Part shown: one piece after another, positions 52,720-62,703 of the stretch | How positions within the stretch are numbered: the first letter of the stretch is position 1 | Layout of the letters: the number at the start of each line of letters is the position of its first letter | Assembly (NCBI RefSeq): GCF_001687365.1 | Contig: NZ_LGLV01000005.1 | Location: 434,001-498,000 of the forward strand | Direction of reading: 5' to 3' | Length of the DNA stretch: 64,000 bases | Source of the DNA: Pararhizobium polonicum | GTDB lineage: Bacteria; Pseudomonadota; Alphaproteobacteria; Rhizobiales; Rhizobiaceae | Made by a program: the position numbers and the translations under genes | Notes under the pieces: model-generated | Database searches by the model: none | What the model saw: the letters and a program-made list of their open reading frames with translations, nothing else | Told to the model about the DNA's origin: nothing

Positions 52720-52977
52720 TCAGCGGTTGTTCAGCTGCGCTCTTACGAGAACGAGGCCGCGTTGGGTGATCCGGTAGGGTTTGCCGCCGGAGGAGGAGAT
52801 GGCCTTCTTTCGCTTCAGCTTGCGAAACAGTTCCAGCCCGAAATCGGGATAGAGCCAGCCGTCGCGGGTGAAGCATTTTGCCTCGCCGATCGTTTTTCCG
52901 TTGGAGCGGATGATTTCGATGCGGCCGCCCTGGGCCATGAGGTGAAGAATACGCTGTTCGTCGCGTGAAATGTCCAT
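52720..52977 (-). CDS. YjhX/UPF0386 family protein (TopAI-like)
   Basis: An 85-residue protein, the same length as E. coli YjhX. It has MDISRDEQRILHLMAQGGRI, CFTRDGWLYPDFGLELFRKLK and a C-terminal winged-helix-like PYRITQRGLVLVRAQL. E. coli YjhX (TopAI) inhibits topoisomerase I when overexpressed. In rhizobia the family is frequent as single genes, so toxicity here is unproven. Two similar palindromes lie just upstream. Confidence 0.85.
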   Translation of the reverse strand: MDISRDEQRILHLMAQGGRIEIIRSNGKTIGEAKCFTRDGWLYPDFGLELFRKLKRKKAISSSGGKPYRITQRGLVLVRAQLNNR

Positions 52978-52996
52978 TGATGGTGAGATCCGAAAG

Positions 52997-53042
52997 GCGT
53001 TCGGTTGAACGCATGAAAACGGGTCTGGCGTTCTGTCGAACG
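52997..53042. promoter_or_regulatory. twin palindromes upstream of the YjhX-like gene
   Basis: GCGTTC-GGTT-GAACGC (52997-53012) and CGTTC-TGTC-GAACG (53029-53042) share the form CGTTC-N4-GAACG. Their centres are about 31 bp apart, three helical turns, and the first is 19 nt from the start codon. This looks like a double operator, but the binding protein is unknown. It is not the direct-repeat LexA box. Confidence 0.5.
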
Positions 53043-53173
53043 TCAGGGCTTCGTTTTCCGGCCCGTGCGCGCAAAAGGAAATTTGCGGGCAGGGCCCTCA
53101 GGCAATCTCAGACAAGGAGAACATAAAAACTCCATAAGGACGGCTACTTTTTAAGCGAAAGAGGAGTGTGCCG

Positions 53174-54079
53174 TCAAGAACGCGCTGAGAACATCAGCGA
53201 CTGATGAAGCCCCAGCCCGGCCGTCACGCCGTCGGCGGAAACGAGCGTGATATTGCCGAAGGCGCGGGCAATGTCGCCGGCGGCATAGACCCCTGCGATG
53301 CTGGTGGCCTTCATGGCGTCCGTGGCGAGGATCTTGCCGGCCGCACTTTCCTCCAGCGCGCAGCCGAGGGTGTCTGCGATGGTGCCGCGGATATGCAGGT
53401 CCGGTCCGACGAACAACGCCTTGACCTCGACGCTTCGCCCATTTGCCAGCCGGACCCGCAGCATGTTGTCTTTGCCCGTCTCGATGGCGCTGACAAGACC
53501 CGCCTGCAGGCTGACCTTGCGCCTTTCGAGAAGGGCGAAGGCCGCCTCGTCCGGCTCCGGCATGCCGTTGGTAAACAGGGTGACGGTACCCCAATCGGCA
53601 ACCACGGCTGCCTGATGCGCCGACATCGGATGTGTTGCCAGTACGCCGAGCGGGCCGCCGCCGATTTCGTAGCCATGGCAATAGGGGCAATGCAGCACGG
53701 TCTTTCCCCAGCGTTCCTTCAGGCCCGGAATATCGGGCAGGCGGTCTTCGACCCCACCAGCCAGAAGCAAACGGCGCGTGGCGATGCTGTCCTGCCTCGC
53801 AATACGAACATGGAAATCGTCGATCACGCCTTCCGCAGCGAGAGCCTCGCCTTCGATGAAGGTTACGGTCGGATAGGCTGCCAGTTGCGCCCGCGCCTCA
53901 GCGAGAATCTCTCCTCCCGATTTGCCATCATGGGCAAGCACGCCATGCGAATGCGCGGCAAACCGGTTGCGTGGTGTTCCACTGTCTATGATCGTCACGC
54001 GCCGCCGTGCGCGGGCCAGAATGTAAGCGGCGGACAATCCGGCAAAACCGCCGCCGATGATGATTGCGTCCTGTTGCAT
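53174..54079 (-). CDS. NAD(P)/FAD-dependent oxidoreductase, thioredoxin reductase-like
   Basis: A 301-residue flavoprotein. It has an N-terminal FAD-binding GGGFAGLSAAYILARARR motif, a CPYC pair (HCPYCHGYE, near residue 136) in the redox position of thioredoxin reductases, and the C-terminal FAD motif VYAAGDIARAFGNI. The NADPH motif is less clear. I chose ATG 54079 with AAGGAAAG upstream; ATG 54094 adds five residues. It lies beside an Rrf2 regulator, so it may be its target. Confidence 0.88.
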   Translation of the reverse strand: MQQDAIIIGGGFAGLSAAYILARARRRVTIIDSGTPRNRFAAHSHGVLAHDGKSGGEILAEARAQLAAYPTVTFIEGEALAAEGVIDDFHVRIARQDSIATRRLLLAGGVEDRLPDIPGLKERWGKTVLHCPYCHGYEIGGGPLGVLATHPMSAHQAAVVADWGTVTLFTNGMPEPDEAAFALLERRKVSLQAGLVSAIETGKDNMLRVRLANGRSVEVKALFVGPDLHIRGTIADTLGCALEESAAGKILATDAMKATSIAGVYAAGDIARAFGNITLVSADGVTAGLGLHQSLMFSARS

Positions 54080-54156
54080 GGTCTTTCCTTTCATGGCTTC
54101 GCCGGCCGGAAGCCCGAGAGGGAAGCCGGTGAGCGAACGACGAGGGATGGCAAATG

Positions 54157-54609
54157 TCAGCCGAGTTGTTTCAGTGCGGCTCTATGCTCGGCAAAGCGCC
54201 GCTTGAAGTCTTCTGCAAGCATGGCAAGCGTCACTTCGCCCAGCCGCGCGATCAGCATGGCTTCGGCATCACGAAAGGCGTCGTCCAGGGCGTGGTTGAC
54301 CGCCTGCTCGACGAGGCAGCCGGGGCTTTCGCTGACATTGCCCATCTGGAACAGCATGGGTTCGCCAAGGGCTGCATAGATGTCGCGCATGGTGACGTCT
54401 TCGAGTGTCCGGGCGAGCGTCCACCCGCCGCCATGGCCACGGCCGGAGGTGACGAGCCCGGCTTCGCGCAGCCCGGCCATGGTGCGCCGGACGACGACGG
54501 GATTGGTGTGGAGGCAGGCTGCGAGCTCTTCCGATGTCATCGGGCGATCGCGCTCTGCCATATGCAGCAGCGCATGCAGCACTGCGGAAAGGCGGCTGTT
54601 TCTTTTCAT
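54157..54609 (-). CDS. Rrf2 family transcriptional regulator
   Basis: A 150-residue winged-helix protein (SAVLHALLHMAERDRPMTSEELAACLHTNPVVVRRTMAGLREAGLV, then GRGHGGGWTLAR). The three-cysteine iron-sulfur cluster of IscR-type members is absent, so it resembles the YwnA group. It is 77 nt upstream of the flavoprotein gene in the same direction, a likely operon. Confidence 0.87.
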   Translation of the reverse strand: MKRNSRLSAVLHALLHMAERDRPMTSEELAACLHTNPVVVRRTMAGLREAGLVTSGRGHGGGWTLARTLEDVTMRDIYAALGEPMLFQMGNVSESPGCLVEQAVNHALDDAFRDAEAMLIARLGEVTLAMLAEDFKRRFAEHRAALKQLG

Positions 54610-54626
54610 GTAATAATAATAGTTAC
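54610..54626. promoter_or_regulatory. AT-rich near-palindrome at the Rrf2 start codon
   Basis: GTAAT-N7-GTTAC sits immediately before the Rrf2 ATG and could be its own operator. Half-sites differ by one base. Inferred from position and symmetry only. Confidence 0.4.
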
Positions 54627-54680
54627 GAATAGGGTTTCATGTCAAGCCGGATGAAACAATCAGGAGGCTGGGGGCCGCGA

Positions 54681-54989
54681 TTACCGCACGAAAGCGAGGG
54701 CGTATGGAAACCAGAGAGGGGCTGAAAGCCATGCCGCAAGCCCGGCGATATGAAGGGTGACGATCAGCATGAGCTCGGTGCGGAACGGCTCTTTCCGGGT
54801 TTTGTGGCGAAGCAACTGTTGTCCCGCGACAGCGCCAAGGCTGCCGCCGATCAGCGCCAGGCCGAGCAGTCTGCTTTCGGGCACGCGCCAATGTCCTTCA
54901 CGGGCGGCGTCCTTGTCCCACCAGAAGGTGCAGAAGGTGATGATGTTGATCAGCAGAATGATCAGGACGATGGTCTGGCTTGTTGTCAT
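54681..54989 (-). CDS. DUF1294 family membrane protein
   Basis: A 102-residue protein from ATG 54989 (MTTSQTIVLIILLINIITFC). It has about three helices and the family pattern FWWDKDAAREGHWRVPESRLLGLALIGGSLGA, then HKTRKEPFR. Function is unknown. It is the last gene of the cassette between gatA and gatB and is divergent from gatB. Confidence 0.88.
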   Translation of the reverse strand: MTTSQTIVLIILLINIITFCTFWWDKDAAREGHWRVPESRLLGLALIGGSLGAVAGQQLLRHKTRKEPFRTELMLIVTLHIAGLAAWLSAPLWFPYALAFVR

Positions 54990-55138
54990 GGTTTCAATTT
55001 GGCAGGCAGGTCTGAACGGACTGCAAACGTGCGGTCCTCGCCGGGTTTGCATGGCCATCGCGTGCGACAAGCCTTGCACGCCATAGCCAATTGTTCTACC
55101 CAGAGAAACACGATTTTAAGCTTACAGAAGAGCATTCC

Positions 55139-56641
55139 ATGACCCTCGTCGACGTCCGCATCTCCGAACCGAAACGCTATATCCCAGGCGCCACCGGCGA
55201 TTGGGAAGTCATCATCGGCCTGGAAGTCCATGCCCAGGTGACGAGCAATTCGAAGCTGTTCTCGGGTGCGTCGACGACGTTCGGTAACGCGCCGAACTCC
55301 AACGTCTCGCTGGTCGATGCGGCCATGCCCGGCATGTTGCCCGTGATCAACGAGGAATGCGTCAAGCAGGCGGTGCGCACCGGTCTTGGCCTGAAAGCGC
55401 AGATCAACAAGCGCTCGATCTTCGACCGCAAGAATTATTTCTATCCGGACCTGCCGCAGGGCTACCAGATTTCCCAGTTCAAGGATCCGATCGTCGGCGA
55501 GGGCAAGATCGTGATTTCGGTCGGTCCGGATCGTCAAGGCCAGTTCGAGGATATCGAAATCGGTATCGAACGGCTGCATCTGGAACAGGATGCCGGCAAG
55601 TCGATGCACGACCAGAGCCCGACCATGTCCTATGTCGATTTGAACCGCTCGGGCGTGGCGCTGATGGAAATCGTCTCCAAGCCGGACATGCGCTCCTCCG
55701 ATGAGGCCAAGGCCTATGTCACCAAGCTGCGGTCGATCGTGCGCTATCTCGGCACTTGCGACGGCAACATGGACGAAGGCTCGATGCGCGCCGACGTCAA
55801 CGTCTCCGTGCGCCGCCCCGGCGAGGATTTCGGCACGCGCTGCGAGATCAAGAACGTCAACTCCATCCGCTTTATCGGCCAGGCGATCGAATACGAAGCC
55901 CGCCGCCAGATCGGCATTCTGGAGGATGGCGGTTCGATCGATCAGGAAACCCGCCTGTTCGATCCGAACAAGGGCGAGACCCGTTCGATGCGCTCCAAGG
56001 AAGACGCGCATGACTACCGCTATTTTCCCGATCCGGACCTTTTGCCGCTGGAATTCGACGATGCCTTCGTCGCGGCGCTGAAGGCCGATCTGCCGGAATT
56101 GCCCGACGACAAGAAAGAGCGCTTCGTGCGCGATCTCGGCCTGTCGATCTATGACGCTTCCGTGCTCGTCTCGGAAAAGGCGATCGCCGATTATTTCGAG
56201 GCTGTGGCTGCCGGACGCGACGGCAAGATCGCCGCCAACTGGGTGATCAACGACCTGCTCGGTGCCTTGAACAAAGCCGGCAAAGGCATTGAAGAGACTC
56301 CGGTTTCTCCCGCTCAGCTGGGTGCGATCCTCGACCTTATCAAGTCCGAAGTCATCTCCGGCAAGATCGCCAAGGACCTGTTCGAAATCGTCTGGAACGA
56401 GGGCGGTGATCCGGCGGAGCTGGTCGAAACGCGCGGCATGAAGCAGGTGACGGATACCGGCGCCATCGAGAAGGCTGTGGATGAAATCATCGCTGCCAAC
56501 CCGGATCAGGTCGCCAAGGTTCAGGCCAAGCCCTCACTTGCCGGCTGGTTCGTCGGCCAGGTGATGAAATCCACCGGCGGCAAAGCCAATCCGCAGGCCG
56601 TGCAGGCGCTGGTCAAGGCCAAGCTCGGCATCGAGGACTGA
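55139..56641 (+). CDS. gatB: aspartyl/glutamyl-tRNA amidotransferase subunit B
   Basis: The tRNA-binding and kinase subunit of GatCAB. The 500-residue protein has [13 protein letters not shown], the [17 protein letters not shown] segment and a C-terminal YqeY-like domain. ATG 55139 ([17 protein letters not shown]) was chosen. It is separated from gatCA by the cassette 52144-54989. Confidence 0.96.
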   Translation: MTLVDVRISEPKRYIPGATGDWEVIIGLEVHAQVTSNSKLFSGASTTFGNAPNSNVSLVDAAMPGMLPVINEECVKQAVRTGLGLKAQINKRSIFDRKNYFYPDLPQGYQISQFKDPIVGEGKIVISVGPDRQGQFEDIEIGIERLHLEQDAGKSMHDQSPTMSYVDLNRSGVALMEIVSKPDMRSSDEAKAYVTKLRSIVRYLGTCDGNMDEGSMRADVNVSVRRPGEDFGTRCEIKNVNSIRFIGQAIEYEARRQIGILEDGGSIDQETRLFDPNKGETRSMRSKEDAHDYRYFPDPDLLPLEFDDAFVAALKADLPELPDDKKERFVRDLGLSIYDASVLVSEKAIADYFEAVAAGRDGKIAANWVINDLLGALNKAGKGIEETPVSPAQLGAILDLIKSEVISGKIAKDLFEIVWNEGGDPAELVETRGMKQVTDTGAIEKAVDEIIAANPDQVAKVQAKPSLAGWFVGQVMKSTGGKANPQAVQALVKAKLGIED

Positions 56642-56703
56642 GCAATTCCAGGAAAAGTGTGAAGCGGTTTTCCGTCCGGAATTGCGATTGAAAGGCCCAA
56701 ACC

Positions 56704-57189
56704 ATGTTCTTTGTCCGCACAGCCACCGAGCGCGATCTGGCGAAAGTCTCGGCGCTTCTGGGCGAGACCGCGCACGCGACCTATGACGCGCAGTACGGTG
56801 TCGAGAAGATCAACGAGATGACGGCCAAGTGGCACTCAGTTGCGGCGCTGAAGGCCAATCTCCAGCGCAAGAACGGCGAATTCCTCGTTGCCGACGACGG
56901 CAAGGTGATCGCCGGCATGGGCTTTGCGTCCATGTCCGAAACCCTGCACGAGACGGCGGTGCTGCATCAGCTCTATGTCCTGCCGCAGTTTCAGCGGCAG
57001 GGAATTGCCCGCGATATCTTCGCCGAGCTTGAAACCTGCTTTCCCTATGCCGGCACGATCCAGGTCGAGGTCGAGGAAAACAACGCCAAGGCCATCGGCT
57101 TTTACGAAGCGCATGGCTTCGTCAGAGCAGGCGCCGGTGCCGCGACCTGGGGCATTGCCACCATCGTCATGGAAAAGCCGCTCGGCTGA
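56704..57189 (+). CDS. GNAT family N-acetyltransferase
   Basis: A 161-residue acetyltransferase with the acetyl-CoA loop QFQRQGIARDIFAELE (near residue 97) and VEENNAKAIGFYEAHGF toward the C-terminus. Substrate unknown. It starts 62 nt after gatB. Confidence 0.87.
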   Translation: MFFVRTATERDLAKVSALLGETAHATYDAQYGVEKINEMTAKWHSVAALKANLQRKNGEFLVADDGKVIAGMGFASMSETLHETAVLHQLYVLPQFQRQGIARDIFAELETCFPYAGTIQVEVEENNAKAIGFYEAHGFVRAGAGAATWGIATIVMEKPLG

Positions 57190-57276
57190 ATCTCGGGCAG
57201 CCGCAATACCGCACGTTGTCACATTTTCTTCTTCATCCGCTGGCAAGCCTCGGGACGAAACGGGGAATCCAACGAA

Positions 57277-57750
57277 ATGCGCGAAACAGAATTGGCGGTG
57301 TCGATCAGGACGGCGGAGCGGGACGATCTGCCGGATGTGATCGCGCTGTTCGCAGCCGATACCATTGGCGGCCACGGCGATACCAATGACCCGGCTGCCT
57401 TCGCCGATTACCTCGCGGCATTTGAGCGCATCGCGGCAACGCCCAGCGAGACGCTGTATGTCGCAGAGCTGGACGGCGAGGTCGTCGCAACCTTCCAGAC
57501 CACCATCCTGACCACGCTTGTCGGCCGCGGCAGCTCGAACATGATGATCGAGGCGGTGCAGACGCGCCAGGACATGCGCGGCAGGGGGATCGGCGAGGCG
57601 ATGATGCGCTTTGCCATCGGTGAGGCCCGCCGCCTGGGGCTTTCGAAGGTGCAGCTGTCGTCGAACAGGGAGCGCCGGGATGCACACCGCTTCTATGAAC
57701 GTGTCGGTTTCGAACCTTCCCATCTCGGCTTCAAGATCCGGTTGAAATGA
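57277..57750 (+). CDS. GNAT family N-acetyltransferase
   Basis: A 157-residue acetyltransferase with the cofactor loop RQDMRGRGIGEAMMRFAI near residue 102 and SSNRERRDAHRFYERVGF at the end. It is a separate member, not a recent copy of its neighbour at 56704. Substrate unknown. Confidence 0.87.
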   Translation: MRETELAVSIRTAERDDLPDVIALFAADTIGGHGDTNDPAAFADYLAAFERIAATPSETLYVAELDGEVVATFQTTILTTLVGRGSSNMMIEAVQTRQDMRGRGIGEAMMRFAIGEARRLGLSKVQLSSNRERRDAHRFYERVGFEPSHLGFKIRLK

Positions 57751-57856
57751 CGCTCCGGCAACGGAATCACTGGACAATCCGCAGGCCGCGCGGCATAAGC
57801 GGATCAGATCTTTATCGTACCCGCTGCCGTTGGCGCAGCGGCCAAGGACGGACATC

Positions 57857-58252
57857 ATGAAGTCTCTGCTGCAGATTTTTACCTGGTGGAATGGACAGAC
57901 GATCGGCACCCGTTTCCACACGTGGCGCTTCGGCACGCGTGTCGGTTCGGATGATGCGGGCAACGTCTATTATCAGGGCGGCAAGGATTCCGAAGGCCGC
58001 ACGCGCCGCTGGGTGATCTACAACGGTTATGCCGACGCGTCCGCCATCCCGCCGGGCTGGCACGGCTGGATCCATCACCGCACCGACGTTTCGCCGGCCG
58101 ATGAAAGCTACAAGCCGCGCGAATGGCAAAAACCGCATCAGCCCAACGGTACCGGCTCGGCCCAGGCCTACCGGCCGCCGGGCTCGATCAGCGGTACCGG
58201 CGAGCGGCCGCGCGTCACCGGCGACTATGATGCCTGGACACCGCGCTCCTGA
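57857..58252 (+). CDS. NADH:ubiquinone oxidoreductase subunit NDUFA12
   Basis: Accessory subunit of complex I shared by alphaproteobacteria and mitochondria (B17.2 homologue). The 131-residue protein has WNGQTIGTRFHTWRFGTRVGSDDAGNVYY, then RRWVIYNGYADASAIPPGWHGWIHH, the family core. It lies more than 42 kb from the nuo operon in this window. ATG 57857 follows AAGGACGG. Confidence 0.93.
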   Translation: MKSLLQIFTWWNGQTIGTRFHTWRFGTRVGSDDAGNVYYQGGKDSEGRTRRWVIYNGYADASAIPPGWHGWIHHRTDVSPADESYKPREWQKPHQPNGTGSAQAYRPPGSISGTGERPRVTGDYDAWTPRS

Positions 58253-58382
58253 GCCGAATTTGCACACAGGGTCTTTTCCGGGCTTGTTGATTGCACCGCA
58301 GGCATCATGCCTCGGCCACATTTGATGTTTAGCGCCTGATACCCGGCACTGTGATCGGGAATCGCGCGGGAGACGGGCGTTA

Positions 58383-58835
58383 ATGGTAGTTTCAAGTCAG
58401 CGAATTCAGATGCGCCGGATGTTTGCGGCAGCTGCCCTGTTCGCGATTGCCGGTGCCTCGCTTCTCTCCACGACAACGGCTGCGGAGGCTGCGCGGATCA
58501 ACAATCCCGTCGCGGTTTTCTCCGGCATCGACAAGATCACCGGCCGCATCACCACATTCGACGTCTATATCGGCGAAACCGTCCAGTTCGGCGCCCTGCA
58601 GGTGACGCCACGCGTCTGTTACAGCCGCGACGACACCGAGGCCCCGAAGACGGACACGTTCGTCGAGGTCGACGAGATCACCCTCGACCGCAAGATCCGC
58701 CGCATCTTCACCGGCTGGATGTTTGCCGACAGCCCGGGCCTCAACGCCGTCGAGCACCCGGTCTATGACGTCTGGCTGAACAGCTGCAAGGCAAAGTCGG
58801 ACCTGCCGCCGCCGGATGCGGCTGCCAAGCAGTAA
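58383..58835 (+). CDS. DUF2155 family exported protein
   Basis: A 150-residue protein with a signal peptide ending near AAEAA (residue 36). The mature part has the DUF2155 pattern: VFSGIDKITGRITTFDVYIGETVQFGALQV, a conserved Cys in RVCYSRDDTE, FTGWMFADSPGLNAVEHPVYDVWLNSC. It is typically found beside NDUFA12 in alphaproteobacteria. Start ATG 58383; a later ATG at 58410 (MRRMFAAA) is possible. Confidence 0.88.
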   Translation: MVVSSQRIQMRRMFAAAALFAIAGASLLSTTTAAEAARINNPVAVFSGIDKITGRITTFDVYIGETVQFGALQVTPRVCYSRDDTEAPKTDTFVEVDEITLDRKIRRIFTGWMFADSPGLNAVEHPVYDVWLNSCKAKSDLPPPDAAAKQ

Positions 58836-58849
58836 AGGTTTCGGGATCG

Positions 58850-59207
58850 CCGTTGACCATCGAGCTGCGCACCGATCCCCTTGCCTGTAGTGACCAGGTG
58901 AATGCGCTGTGGGCCGCTGCTTGGGGCAAACGCATACCCAGCGATTTTTCGGAATATCCTGTCGCGCAGCCTTGCCCATATCGGCGCCTATGACGACGGG
59001 CAGTTGATCGGCTTCCGTCAACGTTGCCTGGGGCGGTGGCATCCAAGCTTTCATTCTGGATACCTGCGTGCATCCCGCCAGGCGCCGCATGGCACCCGGC
59101 TGGTAAAGGCGGCGCAAACGCTTGCCCGCGAGCGGCGCGCCATGCTGCGTTCTATCGCAACTGCGGTCTTGGGGGAGACTGAAGCGGGTTTGATGAAGCT
59201 GCGATAA
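58850..59207 (+). pseudogene. frameshifted GNAT acetyltransferase remnant
   Basis: Three frames together read as a GNAT protein. The start is TTG 58850 (MTIELRTDPLACSDQVNALWAAAWG), then a second frame gives LSRSLAHIGAYDDGQLIGF, a third gives VNVAWGGGIQAFILDTCVHPARRRM with the typical acetyltransferase strand, and the second frame returns with GTRLVKAAQTLARER and ends EAGLMKLR at 59207. A segment before the end also seems deleted. At least three lesions make it non-functional. Confidence 0.75.
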
Positions 59208-59231
59208 AGCTCGAGATATTTTCCGCTGGGT

Positions 59232-59346
59232 TGCCCCTCACCCTAACCCTCTCCCCGTAAACGGGGAGAGGGGACGACGGAGTTTGCCGCTGGTTCCTTC
59301 TCCCCGCAGGCGGGGAGAAGGTGCCCGACAGGGCGGATGAGGGGCC
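59232..59346. repeat. RIME-like palindromic element, copy 2
   Basis: A 115-nt element bounded by TGCCCCTCA and TGAGGGGCC, with stems around CTCCCCGTAAACGGGGAG and CTCCCCGCAGGCGGGGAG and the core GGGACGACGGAGTTTGCCGC. It is the same length as copy 1 at 43149. It sits between the GNAT pseudogene and aat. Confidence 0.85.
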
Positions 59347-59399
59347 TTTGTCATATGCGGGGGATGAGTGTCGCCCGCCTATAGCGACACGGCTGCTTC

Positions 59400-60014
59400 T
59401 CAAAACTTCAGATGCGGTGACGCAATCGCCCGCGCCAGCATTTTCTCATAACGCGCCTTCGGCACGTCGATCGCTCCAAAGCTTTTCAGGTGCTCGGTGG
59501 TGAACTGCGTGTCGAGCAGTTTGAAACCGCGGGCGCGCAGGCGCTCGACCAGATGCACGAGGCAGATCTTGGAGGCATCGGTGCGGCGCGAAAACATGCT
59601 CTCGCCGAAAAAGGCCGAGCCGAGCGAGACCCCGTAGAGCCCGCCGACGATCTCGCCGCCGTCCCAGGCTTCGACGGAATGCGCGTGTCCCATGCCGTGC
59701 AGCGTCGCGTAGAGCGAACGGATACTGGCGTTGATCCAGGTGGTCGGGCGGTCCGGGGCAGGGGCGGCGCAGCCTTTCATCACCTCTTCGAAGGCCGTGT
59801 CGTAACGGATATCGAAGGGCGCGCGGCGGATGGTTTTCGCAAGGCTTTTGGAGATGTGGAAATCGTCGAGCGGGATGATGCCCCGCAATTCCGGCTCGAC
59901 CCAGAAGAGTTCCGGATCATCGGCGCTGTCTGCCATCGGAAACAGGCCGATGGAGTAGGCCCGCAACAGCAAATCCGGTGTAATGTCCGGTTGCCTGCTG
60001 CGGGTTCCCTTCAT
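59400..60014 (-). CDS. aat: leucyl/phenylalanyl-tRNA--protein transferase
   Basis: Adds Leu or Phe to proteins with N-terminal Arg or Lys and marks them for ClpSAP. The 204-residue protein has [74 protein letters not shown] in pieces, and [11 protein letters not shown]. The ribosome binding site (AAAGGAATGAGG region) lies within the terminal repeat of the adjacent inverted-repeat element. Confidence 0.94.
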   Translation of the reverse strand: MKGTRSRQPDITPDLLLRAYSIGLFPMADSADDPELFWVEPELRGIIPLDDFHISKSLAKTIRRAPFDIRYDTAFEEVMKGCAAPAPDRPTTWINASIRSLYATLHGMGHAHSVEAWDGGEIVGGLYGVSLGSAFFGESMFSRRTDASKICLVHLVERLRARGFKLLDTQFTTEHLKSFGAIDVPKARYEKMLARAIASPHLKF

Positions 60015-60289
60015 TTAGAGCCTCATTCCTTTAATACGATCCATTCTGTCGGCTCAAAACGGCCGTTCCACAAGAAGGACGGCGCAGAGTGATGCCGACA
60101 CCATCGGTCAAGCCATCCGACGCAGTGGACGGCCGTTTTCAGCTGACCCGAAGGGCTGGATGAATTTTGGCTATTACCGGCGGCTGCCGTCTTGACCGCA
60201 GCTTTTGCTGCGCTCTTCACCAGCCGCCTTGGTCCTAGCCAAAACTCCTTCCAGCAGAATGGGTCGTATTAAAGGAATGAGGCTCTAAA
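60014..60289. mobile_element. MITE-like element with 35-nt terminal inverted repeats
   Basis: The ends 60014-60048 and 60255-60289 are inverted repeats of 35 nt with one mismatch (outer part TTTAGAGCCTCATTCCTT). Internal inverted repeats also occur: AAAACGGCCGT with ACGGCCGTTTT, TTTTGGCTA with TAGCCAAAA, and GGCGGCTG with CAGCCGCC. The element is 276 nt, has no plausible gene, and is flanked by TA on both sides. This fits a non-autonomous derivative of an IS630- or IS5-like element; family is inference. It abuts the aat ATG on one side and the accC end on the other. Confidence 0.65.
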
Positions 60290-60292
60290 ACC

Positions 60293-61636
<1,344 letters not shown>

Positions 61637-61645
61637 CTGTGCGGC

Positions 61646-62110
61646 CTATTCGATGACAACGAGCGCTTCGCCGTATTCAACCGGCGCGCCGTCTTCAACG
61701 AGGATTTCGGTGACCTTGCCCGAGCGCGGCGCCGGGATCTGGTTCATCGTCTTCATGGCTTCGATGATCAGGATGGTCTGGCCTTCCTTGACGGTGGCGC
61801 CGACTTCGACGAAGGGACGCGAGCCGGGAGCCGGCGAAAGGTAAGCAGTGCCGACCATCGGCGCGGTAACCGCGTTCTTCGACGTTCTCGCCGTTTCCGC
61901 AGCGGAGACCGCGGCAACGCCGGCGGAAGCGGCCTGAACCGGTGCTGCGACCGGAACCGGAGCCGACACGTATTGCGGCGTACCGGCACGCGAAACGCGG
62001 ATACGCAGGTCGTCCTGCTCCACTTCGATTTCGGTCAGATCGGTTTCGTTCAGGATGTTGGCGAGATCGCGGATCAGCGTCTGGTCGATACCGGGTTTCT
62101 TGTCAGCCAT
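61646..62110 (-). CDS. accB: acetyl-CoA carboxylase biotin carboxyl carrier protein
   Basis: Carries the biotin group between AccC and AccDA. The 154-residue protein has a short N-terminal helix region, an Ala/Pro/Val linker (residues 45-80) and the biotinyl domain, with the biotinylated lysine at 120 in EAMK. The usual EAMKM reads EAMKTM here. Its ligase is birA at 15027. The aroQ gene lies 22 nt upstream, so aroQ-accB-accC is probably one operon. Confidence 0.96.
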   Translation of the reverse strand: MADKKPGIDQTLIRDLANILNETDLTEIEVEQDDLRIRVSRAGTPQYVSAPVPVAAPVQAASAGVAAVSAAETARTSKNAVTAPMVGTAYLSPAPGSRPFVEVGATVKEGQTILIIEAMKTMNQIPAPRSGKVTEILVEDGAPVEYGEALVVIE

Positions 62111-62132
62111 GGATGTGAGCCTCGTGTTCTTT

Positions 62133-62579
62133 TTATTTCGTGTGTTTCGTGAGTGTCTTTAGCGCATTGAGCGCGAGAATGTAACTGTCGGCGCCGAAAC
62201 CGCAGATCACGCCCTTGGCGGCGGGAGCCAGCATCGATTTGTGCCGGAATTCCTCGCGGGCATGAACATTGGAAAGGTGCACTTCGACGACCGGAATGCC
62301 GATTGCCTTTGCCGCATCGTGCAGCGCGATCGACGTGTGCGTATAGGCACCGGCGTTGATGGCGATGCCTTGAGCCACATTGCCAGCCTCATGGAACCAG
62401 TCGACGAGATCGCCTTCATGGTTGCTCTGGCGGCAGACGACCTCGAGACCGAGCGTCTTGCCATGTTCCACGCACATCGCCTCGATGTCGGCCAGCGTCT
62501 GCCCACCATAGATACCGGGCTCGCGTTTGCCGAGCGCGTTGAGGTTGGGGCCGTTCAGCACGAAAATAGTCGATGGCAT
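62133..62579 (-). CDS. aroQ: 3-dehydroquinate dehydratase, type II
   Basis: Third step of the shikimate pathway. The 148-residue protein has the type II motifs [20 protein letters not shown] (with the catalytic tyrosine), [24 protein letters not shown] and [14 protein letters not shown]. First gene of the presumed aroQ-accB-accC operon. Confidence 0.95.
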   Translation of the reverse strand: MPSTIFVLNGPNLNALGKREPGIYGGQTLADIEAMCVEHGKTLGLEVVCRQSNHEGDLVDWFHEAGNVAQGIAINAGAYTHTSIALHDAAKAIGIPVVEVHLSNVHAREEFRHKSMLAPAAKGVICGFGADSYILALNALKTLTKHTK

Positions 62580-62703
62580 AAGGGATCGGGTCCGATAATC
62601 GAGCGTTACCTATAGACGGATGGCCTGCCAAGGAAAAGCCCTTTGGCCACCCGGGGAATTTGTCCACAAGCGATAACCGGCTGTATTGCCGGAAAAAGCG
62701 GGC

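Noticed and set aside
52997-53042. SOS box reading of the GTTC/GAAC palindromes
   Set aside because: The alphaproteobacterial LexA box is a direct repeat GTTC-N7-GTTC; these are inverted with a 4-nt spacer, so another regulator is more likely.
58902-59207. A 101-codon frame as an intact gene
   Set aside because: Its product switches between GNAT-like and unrelated sequence; the missing parts are in other frames, so it is a pseudogene fragment.
60023-60220. A 65-codon minus-strand frame inside the inverted-repeat element
   Set aside because: It runs through nested palindromes and has no ribosome binding site or known motif; the element is judged non-coding.
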